A stretch of DNA of 24,441 nucleotides from Priapulus caudatus (taxonomy: Eukaryota; Priapulida; Priapulimorpha; Priapulimorphida; Priapulidae): the NCBI RefSeq assembly GCF_000485595.1, contig NW_014577810.1, positions 32,441 through 56,881 on the forward strand, in the 5' to 3' direction. Of the stretch, positions 10,751 to 20,455 are shown piece after piece; position 1 is the stretch's first letter; each line of letters opens with the position of its first letter. The notes beneath the pieces were generated by a model. It was not told the origin of the DNA. It did no database searches and saw nothing but the letters and a program-made list of their open reading frames with translations. A program made the position numbers and the translations under genes.

Positions 10751-11268
10751 GGAGGAGTGTGGGTTGTCTACCAGAACACGCGCGCGGAGAACAACAACTA
10801 CTACGATACGTCGGCCGGTGTTAACGGCAGACACGCGTGTCGTGTTGTCAGATCAGCTCGCAGATTCACCCGCTACCTGCGGGAGAAACACATAATTATA
10901 TCATAACAAGAGTGCATAACATAGATCTATCCTGATAATATGTGAAGGTTCATAAGCATGCATGCACACACTGCGAGTGGACTGAGTAAACCTTATAGGC
11001 ATGAAGCTGCCATCCGCCGTCCCCGTGACGACTCTCACATTGAGTTTTGTAGATATTATTACTTTGGGCATTTTGCGGAACACTCTTCTACCAACGGTGG
11101 CCGTATATGTAGCGATTCTGCCAGCTATAGTATATATATAACGCACACAAATACATATAGACGATGACGCCTCAGTGCGGTAAAATACACGTGTTATCAG
11201 GGGAAGAAGCACAGCAGCTCCTAATGAAAAGTGAAATGACATAGAACTGCAGTGGTGAGCGTATAATA
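10751..11268. other. Stretch without a recognised gene
   Basis: Unique sequence. The 176-codon minus-strand frame crossing it (10901-11431) begins in AAC-repeat DNA inside the fold-back element and resembles no family, so I do not call it a gene. Confidence 0.5.
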
Positions 11269-11305
11269 GCGTGTGAGTTATGCGTACGTCACAATGTACT
11301 TTGAA
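11269..11305. repeat. 37-bp direct repeat, left copy, flanking the fold-back element
   Basis: Matches 12204-12240 at 30 of 37 positions in the same orientation (core GTGAGTTATGC and ACGTCACA). It is 23 bases from the left terminus while the partner is 9 bases from the right terminus. It is too long and unequal for a normal target duplication. Confidence 0.8.
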
Positions 11306-11328
11306 CTTGCAGCGGTGTGCATATAATT

Positions 11329-11496
11329 CTGCAGATAATCCTGGTAACAATACACTACTATAATAATAACTAACAATAACTAACTGGTAACAATAACTAA
11401 CAATAACAACTATAACTAACAATAATAACAACTATAACTAACAATAATAACAACTAACAACTAACAATAACAACAACTATAACTAACAACAACTAT

Positions 11497-11528
<32 letters not shown>

Positions 11529-12194
11529 CTATAACAACAATAACTAACAATAACAACTAACAATAATAACTAACAATAACTAACTGGTAACAATAACTAA
11601 CAATACACTTTCAACAATACAGTGTGTATTGTTGAACACCTTCTAACAATACACTGTGTATTGTAGTAGGTACCTATGAGCTTTCAACAATACACTGTGT
11701 ATTGTTGAACACCTTCTAACAATACACTGTGTATTGTAGTAGGTACCTAACAACTGTGTATTTAAATTCAATTTTCAATAAATTCAATAAAATCAATAAA
11801 CTCATTTCAATAAATTCATTTAAATAAATGTCAATTTCAAGTTTACAAATCAAAAAGTAAACTAATTAAAAAAGAAAAAGAAAAAGAAAGTGTATTGTTA
11901 GAACGTGTTCAACAATAAACAGTGAATTGTTGAAAGCTCATAGGTACCTACTACAATACACAGTGTATTGCTGAAAGCTCATAGGTACCTACTACAATAC
12001 ACAGTGTATTGTTAGAAGGTGTTCAACAATAGACAGTGTATTGTTGAAAGCTCGCACAATACACAGTGTATTGTTAGAAGGTGTTCAACAATAGACAGTG
12101 TATTGTTGAAAGCTCGCTAGCCATACACAGTGTATTGTCAAATGCCTAAACATACAACACACTGTGTATTGTTAGTTACCAGGATTATCTGCAG
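11329..12194. mobile_element. Fold-back element of nested palindromes, non-autonomous
   Basis: Perfect 20-bp terminal inverted repeats: CTGCAGATAATCCTGGTAAC at 11329-11348 and its complement at 12175-12194. After an AAC-rich array (to about 11610) the left half has two copies of a 73-bp unit (from 11612 and 11685). Each unit holds palindromes of the form ACAATACACTGTGTATTGT plus an AGGTACCT palindrome. The right half (11891-12172) carries the same units inverted, so its palindromes have A rather than T at the centre. The core (about 11758-11880) is AT-rich. About eleven 19-bp palindromes are present in all, some degenerate. There is no transposase frame and no clear target duplication. Long composite arms of tandem repeats are a hallmark of Foldback- and Galileo-type elements; family membership is not shown. 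Confidence 0.85.
11350..11610. repeat. AAC/AACTAACAAT tandem array inside the fold-back element
   Basis: Short repeats of AACAATAACT and AAC. The terminus-like phrase CTGGTAACAATA reappears near 11384 and 11585, so the array seems to have grown from the terminal sequence. Its minus-strand Leu/Val-rich translation is not a protein. Confidence 0.9.
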
Positions 12195-12203
12195 ATCATA
12201 CTA

Positions 12204-12240
12204 GCATGTGAGTTATGCACACGTCACAGCATACGTTGAA
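12204..12240. repeat. 37-bp direct repeat, right copy, flanking the fold-back element
   Basis: Partner of 11269-11305. Several of the seven differences are transitions. Confidence 0.8.
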
Positions 12241-12567
12241 ATTGGGAAGAGGTGAATGGTACGTAATAACAGCAGCTGTTCCCGCCGCCATGCAGACGAG
12301 TTCACAGTCGAAGATTAGACGTCGTGTTGCGAAATACTATTTGCTCGGATCTTCTCCATCGCCTGCGAATCGTAATCTGCGGTGGATGCGCTGAACGCGT
12401 GGCTGCGAATCAGGCGTATGATGCGCGCCGGTTAATTTCACAGTTGACGTGAGCTTCGTTAATGCATACAGACGCCGTGGATGTCAATAAAACATATTGA
12501 CGAACATGCGGACGCTGTTTGAGTGTCAAGGAGATTTAGTAGTGAGTTGAGTTGTTGTATAATTTAG
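12241..12567. other. Stretch without a recognised gene
   Basis: Unique sequence with no convincing open frame or repeat. Confidence 0.5.
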
Positions 12568-12837
12568 ATGGCGTGGGCGTCGATAGTATACTCACCCCCG
12601 CGCGCACGCTCACGCACACGCGCACATACACGCGCGTACGCACGCACGCACATACACGCACACGTATTCACACGCACACAAGCATGTACACACGAACGCA
12701 CGCACTCACACGCACACGCACGCGAGCACGTACGCACGAACGCAGGCACACACACGCACACACAGATGGCGTGAGCGTAAGGCATACATATATCGATGGC
12801 ATCATCGTTAATGAGATATGTAAATGGCATAAGCGTC
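12568..12837. repeat. Degenerate ATGGCRTRAGCGT units interrupted by a CA/CG tract
   Basis: Related phrases occur at 12568 (ATGGCGTGGGCGTC), 12766 (ATGGCGTGAGCGTA), 12796 (ATGGCATCATCGTT) and 12824 (ATGGCATAAGCGTC). The last three are spaced 30 and 28 bases apart. A CA/CG alternating tract (12594-12765) separates the first from the rest. The spacing matches the 28-bp units inside the adjacent 540-bp repeat. Confidence 0.7.
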
Positions 12838-13367
12838 ACTAACACACGCATATGATGTGAGAACTAATAGATCGTACAGGAGCTTAGGGCTTTAATAGAT
12901 CGCGCAGGTGAGGATGTCTATAATAGATTAGTAGATCGTACATGTGATGCGTGCTTTAATAGGCAGTCAATGCGATGAGGGATTGAATGGGCCGTACTGG
13001 TGATGTTAGCTTCACTAGGTCACATATATGCGGGGTTCAATAGGTAGCAGAGATGACATCAGTTGCTGTTGATATAGTACCAATGTCCGAACGCATCTTG
13101 GCTATACAATATTCAAGAATTTCATTAATTATAAAGTTGGATTATGCGAGTAGGAATGCATCAGTGCGAATTTAATGGGTTTGTTTAGGTGTTGCTGACA
13201 GAAGGGGCAGATGCGGAAGGATACAACAGTCATGGACAACCATACACACGGCGAGAAGGTCACTACCTCCCACCCATTACTCACGAATCGCTGAAATATG
13301 CGTGCCGGTACGAATTAGGACAAGACAACTGTAACCTTTACAATACTATCAGCGTTGTCTAGGTTCT
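12828..13367. repeat. 540-bp dispersed repeat, copy 2
   Basis: Near-identical partner of 7771-8310. Within it, 28-base units of the pattern TAGATCGTACAGGTGATG...CTTTAA stand in tandem at 12868, 12896, 12932, 12960 and 12988. Degenerate 25- to 28-base units follow at 13016 and 13041, and an 8-base partial unit lies at 12924. The upstream degenerate units at 12766-12837 continue this array, which copy 1 lacks. Copy 2 may therefore be the source locus. Confidence 0.97.
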
Positions 13368-13369
13368 TA

Positions 13370-13500
13370 CATATATATATATATCAAGAGTAGATAATAG
13401 GAGATTAGGTAGGAGAGTAGATAATAGGAGGAATAGTCTCCTATTATCTACTCTTAATATATATATATATATAAATTCCTATATATATATATATATATTA
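13370..13500. repeat. TA microsatellite containing a three-armed hairpin
   Basis: TA repeats on both sides enclose a 70-base block. The arm AAGAGTAGATAATAGGAGA (13386-13404) and its exact complement (13437-13455) form a 19-bp stem. A direct third copy of 17 bp (13414-13430) can pair with the same right arm, leaving a 7-base loop. Two alternative hairpins are therefore possible. Copy 1 of the 540-bp repeat has no such block in its TA run. Confidence 0.93.
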
Positions 13501-13581
13501 TATACAAACACAAAATTATTCATATATACAACGATTATCTTTCTATACACATTTATGTTATTTCTGCTTCCACCCATATAG

Positions 13582-13800
13582 TGGGAAAGTTGGTCGCTAC
13601 AGAAAACCCGCGTCGCTTCTCATGATTAAAACTATCGTACATAACATCGCAGGTTTCCGTCCGTGCTCGATCTGCATCGTAAAGGTTACGGCTGCGGCCA
13701 CGGAGGTTACGGGGGAAGTCATGGCAGCCATGGCAGCCACGGCGGCTACGGTAGCCACAGCTCGAGCGGTTACGGACATCACCAGAGACCCTACACGAAG
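13582..13800 (+). CDS. Exon of a Gly/His/Tyr-rich structural (cuticle-like) protein, probably frameshifted
   Basis: A pyrimidine-rich acceptor (TTCTGCTTCCACCCATATAG) precedes 13582. One frame then reads GKVGRYRKPAS and onward. Another frame, open only from 13645, gives RKGYGCGHGGYGGSHGSHGS and a Gly/His/Ser/Tyr-rich run to HHQRPYTK at 13800. A good donor, AAG|GTAGGC, follows. The switch between frames lies in about 13645-13690 and could be a lost or gained base, given similar indel noise nearby. Alternatively, an acceptor at 13651-13652 starts the exon at 13653. Its exit phase 0 matches the exon at 16847. Gly/Tyr/His repeats are typical of secreted insect cuticle and silk-like proteins. No start codon or signal peptide is assigned. 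Confidence 0.6.
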
Positions 13801-13850
13801 GTAGGCCACGATCCCGCCCATATATGCGAATAACGCCATTCGCGAGGACG

Positions 13851-13862
13851 GATCACGTGATC
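13851..13862. promoter_or_regulatory. Palindromic E-box GATCACGTGATC
   Basis: A 12-bp perfect palindrome around CACGTG, 50 bases into the proposed intron. The TCACGTGA core is the preferred site of MITF/USF-type bHLH-zipper proteins. Occupancy is not known. Confidence 0.4.
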
Positions 13863-14036
13863 TATCACGGCGCCCGCGATCTGACGCGAGTAACCACAGC
13901 GGATCATATAAATATATATAATATCAGGTCCGGCATACGGTACGAAGCGGTCGTGGAATTTGAATGATTCGAATTGGTTCAACAGCCGCATAGACACACG
14001 AGCGCACACGACTGTTTGGCGGTAAAGCCGAGCTGT

Positions 14037-14148
<112 letters not shown>

Positions 14149-15419
14149 TAATACTTTATTTGCCTGAAATAACGGCGTATTTGCAATTGCCACAGATGCG
14201 ACCTGTCGAACCGCTAACGTTCACGACATTTAAAGCGCGCTATTGTTAGCGAGTAGCGAGCGATGTTAGTGGAGTATACTAGCAAAGTGTGATCTATCAC
14301 CTACGATTATATTCGTTGATCATGTTAATACAAGCTTGTGTCGCCACTGTCCTACGATCGCACTAGCTCGCTAAAGCTGGGGGTAGATAAAAATTTTTTT
14401 TACATATTTTATCTTTTTATTTTGTTTTAAGAGATTTAATGATTGTTGCTAAATTAAAATAGGTCAGCTGAGTGTCTAATGACAGCCCTCCAATTGTGCT
14501 TCGGCTCCGATGTAACAAAAATAACGGCAATAACGCACGTCATGTAACAGTGCCTTGTACTTAGCTTGCCAGTCTACTACGACTTCTTCGAACAAAAGGT
14601 ATCTTATGTATCTTAAAACAGCGGCATTAACGTTAACTTCAGAAGAACCCATTGACAAGAAAATCGCTTTTGTGCGCAAGATTTCAATTCGTATTTCTTA
14701 CCAGCCGTTCACCTTACTGTGCGCATGTAAAAACCTGTCTCGCATAAACTTATTGTTCATAAAAAAACGGTGGTTATTGGCTGCTTAAAGTTATAAGCTT
14801 ATGAGAAAGGTGGAAGTAAAGTGTATTTACTCAGCTCAAGTTCATACTTTAATAAATTACCATTAGTATACTGTTACAGAGATGTATGTTGTTATCGGTT
14901 GCGTCCTGGAGCAGGAAGTGTCTATTCATAAAACAGTAAAACGCGTATTTAATACACACTTCGCGAACTTCAACTCAACACCTACTGCCCTTTATAAATT
15001 TTTAATGCCGAAATCCACAATTGGCCTTGAATTCAAATAATTGGGTATGCCACCAGCGGTGATCTTGCTTTCACCAGCGAATACATTAATTAAATTTATG
15101 CAAATAAATACGCGCATAAAAGACCCGAAATAGCAGAAATTCAGCCGTACATTGTCATGCGTTTAACCAGTCACGGCAAGTTACGCTTATGCGAAAAGAT
15201 TGGTAGCGCACCGAGTACTGCGATGCGCGTGACGGAAAGACACTCGTGCATGCCCTTCTCCCAAATATTCAGCTTTGTTATTTGCGCCGCGGCTGTCATA
15301 CGCGTCGCGAGGCATTCAGATATGTCCGTGATGGAAATTCCCGTGCCTATACATATACAAAAACCTGGCCTCCAGGCGCGCTCGTAGACGACGCCGCACA
15401 AGAATCTCTCCGTCGAGCG

Positions 15420-15429
15420 GTCACGTGAC
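15420..15429. promoter_or_regulatory. Palindromic E-box GTCACGTGAC, copy A
   Basis: A perfect 10-bp palindrome equal to the CLEAR-type bHLH-zipper site, kept exactly in copy B (19416-19425) within a locally identical stretch. Function is inferred from the motif alone. Confidence 0.4.
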
Positions 15430-15464
15430 GCTTTCCTGCTTCATTGCGGTCGGCTGCGCGATGT

Positions 15465-15566
15465 GGGTGTGTGTGTGTGTGTGTGTGTGTTGGTGTGTTG
15501 TGGTGTGTGTGTGGTGTGTGTGTGTGGTGATGTGGTGTGTGTGTGTGATGTGTGTGTGTGTGTGTG
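15465..15566. repeat. Imperfect (GT)n tract in copy A
   Basis: GT repeat with GGTG and GATG breaks. The matching tract in copy B (19463-19540) is a pure GT run. Confidence 0.95.
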
Positions 15567-15710
15567 CATGATGTGAGAGAACACCATGCACGAGAGACCA
15601 ATGCATTTTATAAAGTACCAAAGTAACGCCAAAATAAAATAAATAAATGAATTATAATAATAATATATATATGTATATAGTATATATTTTAATTAATAAT
15701 ATGTATATAT

Positions 15711-15714
<4 letters not shown>

Positions 15715-15781
<67 letters not shown>
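15715..15781. repeat. (GT)n microsatellite, right edge of copy A
   Basis: A pure GT run directly after an AT-rich tract (15650-15714). Confidence 0.97.
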
Positions 15782-15782
<1 letters not shown>

Positions 15783-16572
15783 TCCGTGTGTGTGGGCACG
15801 TGCGCGCGCGCGTGTGTGTGCACAGCGATAATTTGCTCTCTCATATCAAATTTGTGTTTGCGCAAGCGTTTTACGCGTCCGCCATTCCGCAAAAATCGTA
15901 ACGCGCGATACTACCACTACGCGCATGCGCGGTCAGATCGACAAACACTACATCACGAGATCGGCGCAACAATAGAGGCTCGTGACTGAACGTAACATCT
16001 TCAACCTACATCTTGAGATTTAGGCGTAGTAAAAAACAGACATGACGCACAGGAATTATACATGTTTTTACGCTCTCGCGTTTATCGAATCTTAGAATTT
16101 ATTTTTCAAATGCGGCCGCGATAACGATAAACTCTGTGCACTCAATTCGCTTCGGGCAAGTGGATTATATGAATTTATTAGGTATTCATAAGCCCACGCG
16201 CGTTGAGGAGCACCGCAAGTACACTTCTTGCATGATGACGCGTGCCGAGAGTCTATACTTATAGAAAGCTAAAGAGATGATCTGGTTAATTCACGTACGC
16301 GCGTAACTTCGCAGACAAACGGCAGTCTCAAATGGTAACGATTACGCACAATAGAGGAAAGTTGTCTAACAAGCCATGTTTATGTCGTTGCTGATCCTGC
16401 AACTGGAAAGTCCTGTAGAAGTCGTCTGCCGTTAAAAAACAAAAAAATCGAGTTGCGTCACGCACAACAGACGCTGTGCACGTCATATTTTTCTTAATTA
16501 TCACAAATATCATGACTCTCGAGTACATCACTTAATCGCGGGAAATAATACGCCGCCGGGCATCGGCGCGGA
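15782..16572. other. Stretch without a recognised coding exon (part of the proposed intron)
   Basis: Contains GCGCATGCGC at 15921-15930, a perfect NRF1-like palindrome, and otherwise unique sequence with no credible open frame. Confidence 0.45.
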
Positions 16573-16580
16573 TATAAATA
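16573..16580 (+). promoter_or_regulatory. TATA-box-like element
   Basis: TATAAATA in a GC-rich setting, about 270 bases before the Gly-rich exon at 16847. If real, that exon may belong to a gene starting here rather than at 13582 or earlier. No signal-peptide exon is visible between the two. Confidence 0.3.
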
Positions 16581-16846
16581 TAGAAGCTACGAACTAGCCG
16601 CTGCGCCGTAACGAGCAAAGCGAGACTGCTGTCCGTGCATCTGATTAATCTAATTGAAGATGATTACAACGTAATGAGCAATCAGCGGACGAGACGAGTG
16701 CAAACGAGCTGCTCGCAATCTTCAATCGTGCGCGTTTTGCAGAGAATTATGCTGAAAAAAAACCCTCACCGACGTCTAGTATTTACGGAAAGGGTTCGAA
16801 AAAAGCACCGGGATGAAGTGTTTTTTTTTTTACTCTCTGCGCGTAG

Positions 16847-17077
16847 GGAGAATCCGGCTACGTCGGCTACGTGCCGTACGGACCTGGTCCGGGAAAAGTG
16901 ATCGAGTACCTGAACACCGGCCACGGCTATGGAGGTCACGGCGGAGGTCATGGAGGTCACGGCGGAGGTCATGGAGGTTACGGTGGAGGTGGCTACGGCG
17001 GAGGTCACGGTGGAGGGGGCTACGGGGGAGGTAGTCACGGTGGAGGGGGCTACGGGGGAGGTGGTTACAGCCACTGA
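16847..17077 (+). CDS. Terminal exon of a Gly/His/Tyr-rich structural (cuticle-like) protein
   Basis: A T-rich tract ending CTCTCTGCGCGTAG gives a clear acceptor, and the in-frame TAG just upstream shows that coding starts at 16847. The frame reads GESGYVGYVPYGPGPGKVIE, then YLNTGHGYGG, then GGH and GGGGY repeats to a TGA at 17075-17077 (76 residues). It enters in phase 0, as required by the donor at 13800, making a 3,046-base intron. The low-complexity Gly/His/Tyr tail and the short ordered Pro/Gly/Tyr segment before it fit a secreted, sclerotised or fibre-forming insect protein. The repeat was built by duplication of short GGAGGTCAC-type units. No AATAAA is seen soon after the stop. The exact family is not identified. 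Confidence 0.72.
   Translation, partial: GESGYVGYVPYGPGPGKVIEYLNTGHGYGGHGGGHGGHGGGHGGYGGGGYGGGHGGGGYGGGSHGGGGYGGGGYSH
17015..17058 (+). other. Potential G-quadruplex within the Gly-rich exon
   Basis: Four GGGGG runs at 17015-17019, 17024-17028, 17045-17049 and 17054-17058, with loops of 4, 16 and 4 bases. They follow from Gly codons (GGN) and may affect polymerase or sequencing. Confidence 0.55.
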
Positions 17078-18215
17078 TCATGAATATGTACACTACAATA
17101 GTCTTATCGTTACGGAATAGCCAATAACTAACGTTGTCATAGAATAGCATTCATGATAGTATTCAGAGAGCTGCGGGAACAGTAGCCCACCCACTAACAC
17201 ATGACGTCACAGAACCATTGCAGACGGAGGAATTGTCTTTCAGCTAAAGCTGTTTATTGATGTCAAGCCCTTAGGTGGGATTATCGCAAGAGCAGCTTAT
17301 TATTAATTGATTAATTCGAGCTCGTGGGGATTATAAATGAGTAAGAAGATTAACGAGAAGGGATTACACTGATTTTAAATTAAGGAAATGCGATACGTGT
17401 TGCTGATCATGCGCAAAACCCACCATGCCAAGGCCTGAAGCTAAATGATCATATTCCCGTGTACATTTCACCATGTGAAAGTTCTGTGATATTTTACTAA
17501 ATATTGTGATCCGATTACGATCGGAATTTTAATATTGTCTATCGCTAAATATTTCATATTCGCACGCGGTTCAACGTGTCCCCCGGGAAGCGAGCGAATA
17601 CACTTCATATTTAAACGTCTATATTTTGTTATCGTTAAGAGGCTTGTTAATTAAATATCGCCGAGTAATTAGAAACTATGCCGTCTAATTATATCATGCC
17701 TAATAGCACTCCACACAGAAACTATTCATAGCGGCAGTTTTAGCTCTTTAGCTGTAGGTCCGGGTGCATGATAAATGCATGTGATAGCTGCTAGATCGTT
17801 AGCATTTGAAGGTTTTCTTGTACGATTATTAGCGACTTTACTTTTATGCTTTAATCGTGGGTCTAGAGGTTCACTGACTTTGTGGGCCGGGCTCTAGATG
17901 CCTGTGCCTTGATAAGCCGTCTCTGCCGTCGTGGAGTGAGATAGAGGCAGACAGAGAAAGAGAGGGAAACGAAATGAGTGATCAAAATGAGAGAGGAGAG
18001 AGAGAAAGAGGAGAGAGAAGCAGTGAGGGGCAGACAGAATAAGAAAGTTGAAAATTATCCGCTTTATTCGCATATGGTATGGGCGGACTCGCTTTCCTAT
18101 ATACGCATAAATGATGACTCCTACCTATATGAACAGCGATAAAATGATCAAATATGGAGTAGTGATAACTGGTATCGGATCGGTTAAAAAACGCATGGTT
18201 GCTTGCCTTTTTTAT
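17078..18215. other. 3' flank without a further gene
   Basis: AT-leaning sequence. A purine-rich GA tract occupies about 17936-18048. No canonical polyadenylation signal was found near the stop, and no other exon is convincing. Confidence 0.5.
17936..18048. repeat. Purine-rich GA tract
   Basis: Imperfect GAGA/GAAA repeats on the + strand, including several GAGAG cores. Confidence 0.85.
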
Positions 18216-19415
18216 ATTAATATTTATTTGCCTGAAATACGGGTATTTGCCATTGCACAGATGACCTGTCGAACCGCTATTAACGCGCGTATGTTAGCGA
18301 GTAGCGAGCGATGGTTAGTGAGTATACTACAAGTGTGATCTATACCTACGATTATATCGTTGATCTATGTATAACAGCTCTGTGTCGCACTGTCCTACGA
18401 TCGCACTAGCTGCTAATAGCTGGGGGTAGATAAAAAAATTTTTACATATTTTATTTTTTATTTTGTTTTAAGATTTAATGTATTGTTGCTAAATAAATAG
18501 GTCAGTGAGTGTCTAATGACAGCCTCCAATTGTGATTCGGCTCCGATGTAACAAAATACGGCAATAACGACGTCATGTTAACAGTGCCTTGTTATTCTAG
18601 TTGCAGTCTACTACGACTCTTCGAACAAAAGTAGTTTATGTATGTTAAAACAGCGGCATTACGTTACTTTAGGAAGATACGATTTAAAGAAATGCGCTTT
18701 TTGTGCTCGAAGGATTTCATTCGTAGTTCTTACAGCGTCACCTACTGTGCATGTAAAAAACCTGTCTGCATAACTTATTGTCATAAAAACGTGTATTGCT
18801 TAAAGTATAAGCTTATGAGTAAAGTGAAGTAAAGTGTATTTACTCAGCTCAGTTATTACTGTTAATAAATTACCATTAGTATACGTTACAGAGATGATGT
18901 TGTTATGTTCGTCCTGGAGCAGGAGGTGCTATTCATAAAAACAGTAAACGCGTATTTTAATACACACTTCGCGAACGTCAACTCAACACCTACTGCCTTA
19001 TAAATTTTTAAGTGCCGAAATTCACAATTGCCTTGAACAGATAATGGGGTATGCCACAGCGGTGATCTTGCTTTCACAGCGAATAGTTAATAAATTTATG
19101 CAAATAAATGCGCAAGACCCGGAAATAGCAGAAATTCAGCGTACATTGTCATGGGTATTAGACCATCACGCAAGTTACGCTATGCGAAAAGATTGCGTAG
19201 CGCACCGAGTACTGCGATGCTGCGTGACGGGAAAAGACCACTCGTGCATGCCCTTCTCTACAAATATTCAGCTTTTATTTGCGCGCGGGCTGTTCAATTA
19301 CGCTCGCGAGGCATTCAGATGTCGTGATTGGAAATTCTCCCGTGCTAATAATATATACGCCTGGCTCCCAGGGCGCCGTCCGAGACGACGGCCGCACAAA
19401 TCTCTCCGTCGAGCG

Positions 19416-19425
19416 GTCACGTGAC
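19416..19425. promoter_or_regulatory. Palindromic E-box GTCACGTGAC, copy B
   Basis: Identical to 15420-15429, including the flanking GAGCG and GCTTTCCTGCTTCAT. Confidence 0.4.
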
Positions 19426-19459
19426 GCTTTCCTGCTTCATTTGCGGTCGGAGGCTGCGC

Positions 19460-19462
<3 letters not shown>

Positions 19463-19540
<78 letters not shown>
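19463..19540. repeat. (GT)n microsatellite in copy B
   Basis: A pure GT run in the position of the imperfect tract at 15465-15566. Confidence 0.97.
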
Positions 19541-19541
<1 letters not shown>

Positions 19542-19693
19542 CATGTGTGAGAGAAGCACGCGATGCACGAGAGCCATGCATTTATAAAATACCAAAGTAC
19601 GCAAAATAAAATAATAAATGAATATATATATATATATATAATATGTATATAGTATATAGTATTATAAATAATAATATTGTATATATATATGTA

Positions 19694-19806
19694 GTGTGTG
19701 TGTGTGTGTGTGTGTGTGTGTTGTGTGTGTGTGTGTGTGTTTGTATGTGTGTGGTGTGTGCTGTGTGTGTGTGTGTGTGTGTGTGTGCATGTGTGTATGT
19801 GTGTGC
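19694..19806. repeat. Imperfect (GT)n tract at right edge of copy B
   Basis: GT repeat with TTGTG, TATG and GGTG breaks, corresponding in position to the pure run at 15715-15781. Confidence 0.95.
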
Positions 19807-20016
19807 AGGCGCGCGCTTGTCATGCAAATGAATGCCGCCCATAACATCCGCGACCTACGGCCACACGTAACAGCGGCGGTGTGTTTGTCGCCTTCGTATG
19901 AAAGCCACGATGAATGATGTACTGCGCCTTACACACTATCGGACCGCCCATACACGCCACACGCGCGCCCCGCACCAACGCTGCAACATCGGCAAACACG
20001 CAAACAGCAACCACAC

Positions 20017-20199
20017 ACGACAACACACACACACACCACACACCACAGCACACAGCATATACACACCACACACACACACACCACACACTACACACACACA
20101 CACACTCGTTAAGAGAAGTACATCCGAGCGCGCGAAACGCACGTACCACACTCGTGCACCCACAGCAATCCAGCGCACGCACACAACACACACACACAC

Positions 20200-20235
<36 letters not shown>

Positions 20236-20310
20236 ACACACCCACACACACACACACACACACACACCACACACACACCCCCCCACACACACACCGCACA
20301 CACACGCACA
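20017..20310. repeat. (CA)n-rich tract, about 290 bp
   Basis: CA repeats interrupted at 20105-20180 by non-repeat sequence. Thr/His-rich and Cys/Val-rich frames on the two strands are translations of the repeat. Confidence 0.95.
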
Positions 20311-20455
20311 GCACCACGACACGGCGAGCAGCGACACTGCACACGACTCAACATCGCACTCGTGCATGCCACGCCAAGGTACCACACACAGCACCTGCGC
20401 CGCCGACGCACTGTAAACATGGAGGCCACCCGAATTCGCTAATGAGATATACAAT

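Larger units (their letters stand above)
18216..19693. repeat. ~1.5-kb duplicated segment, copy B
   Basis: Partner of 14147-15714. It is shorter overall because of many single-base gaps and shorter GT runs, although it also has bases missing from copy A (for example GATGCTGCGTGACGGG against GATGCGCGTGACGG). Its 126-codon + strand frame (19044-19424) is broken in copy A, so neither copy preserves a shared protein. Confidence 0.95.

Noticed and set aside
10901-11431. 176-codon minus frame
   Set aside because: Its start lies in AAC repeats of the fold-back element and the remainder has no recognisable features.
7771-13367. LTR retrotransposon bounded by the 540-bp repeats
   Set aside because: No TG...CA ends, primer-binding site, polypurine tract, target duplication or reverse transcriptase, protease or integrase frame between them.
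14476-14679. 67-codon minus frame starting with MRTKAIFLSMGSSEVNVNAA
   Set aside because: It reads like protein, but the duplicate at 18.5 kb breaks the frame by several indels, and an in-frame stop lies just upstream. It may be a gene remnant hidden by sequence noise.
19044-19424. 126-codon + frame in duplicate copy B
   Set aside because: The frame is not conserved in copy A, and the indel pattern makes either reading unreliable.
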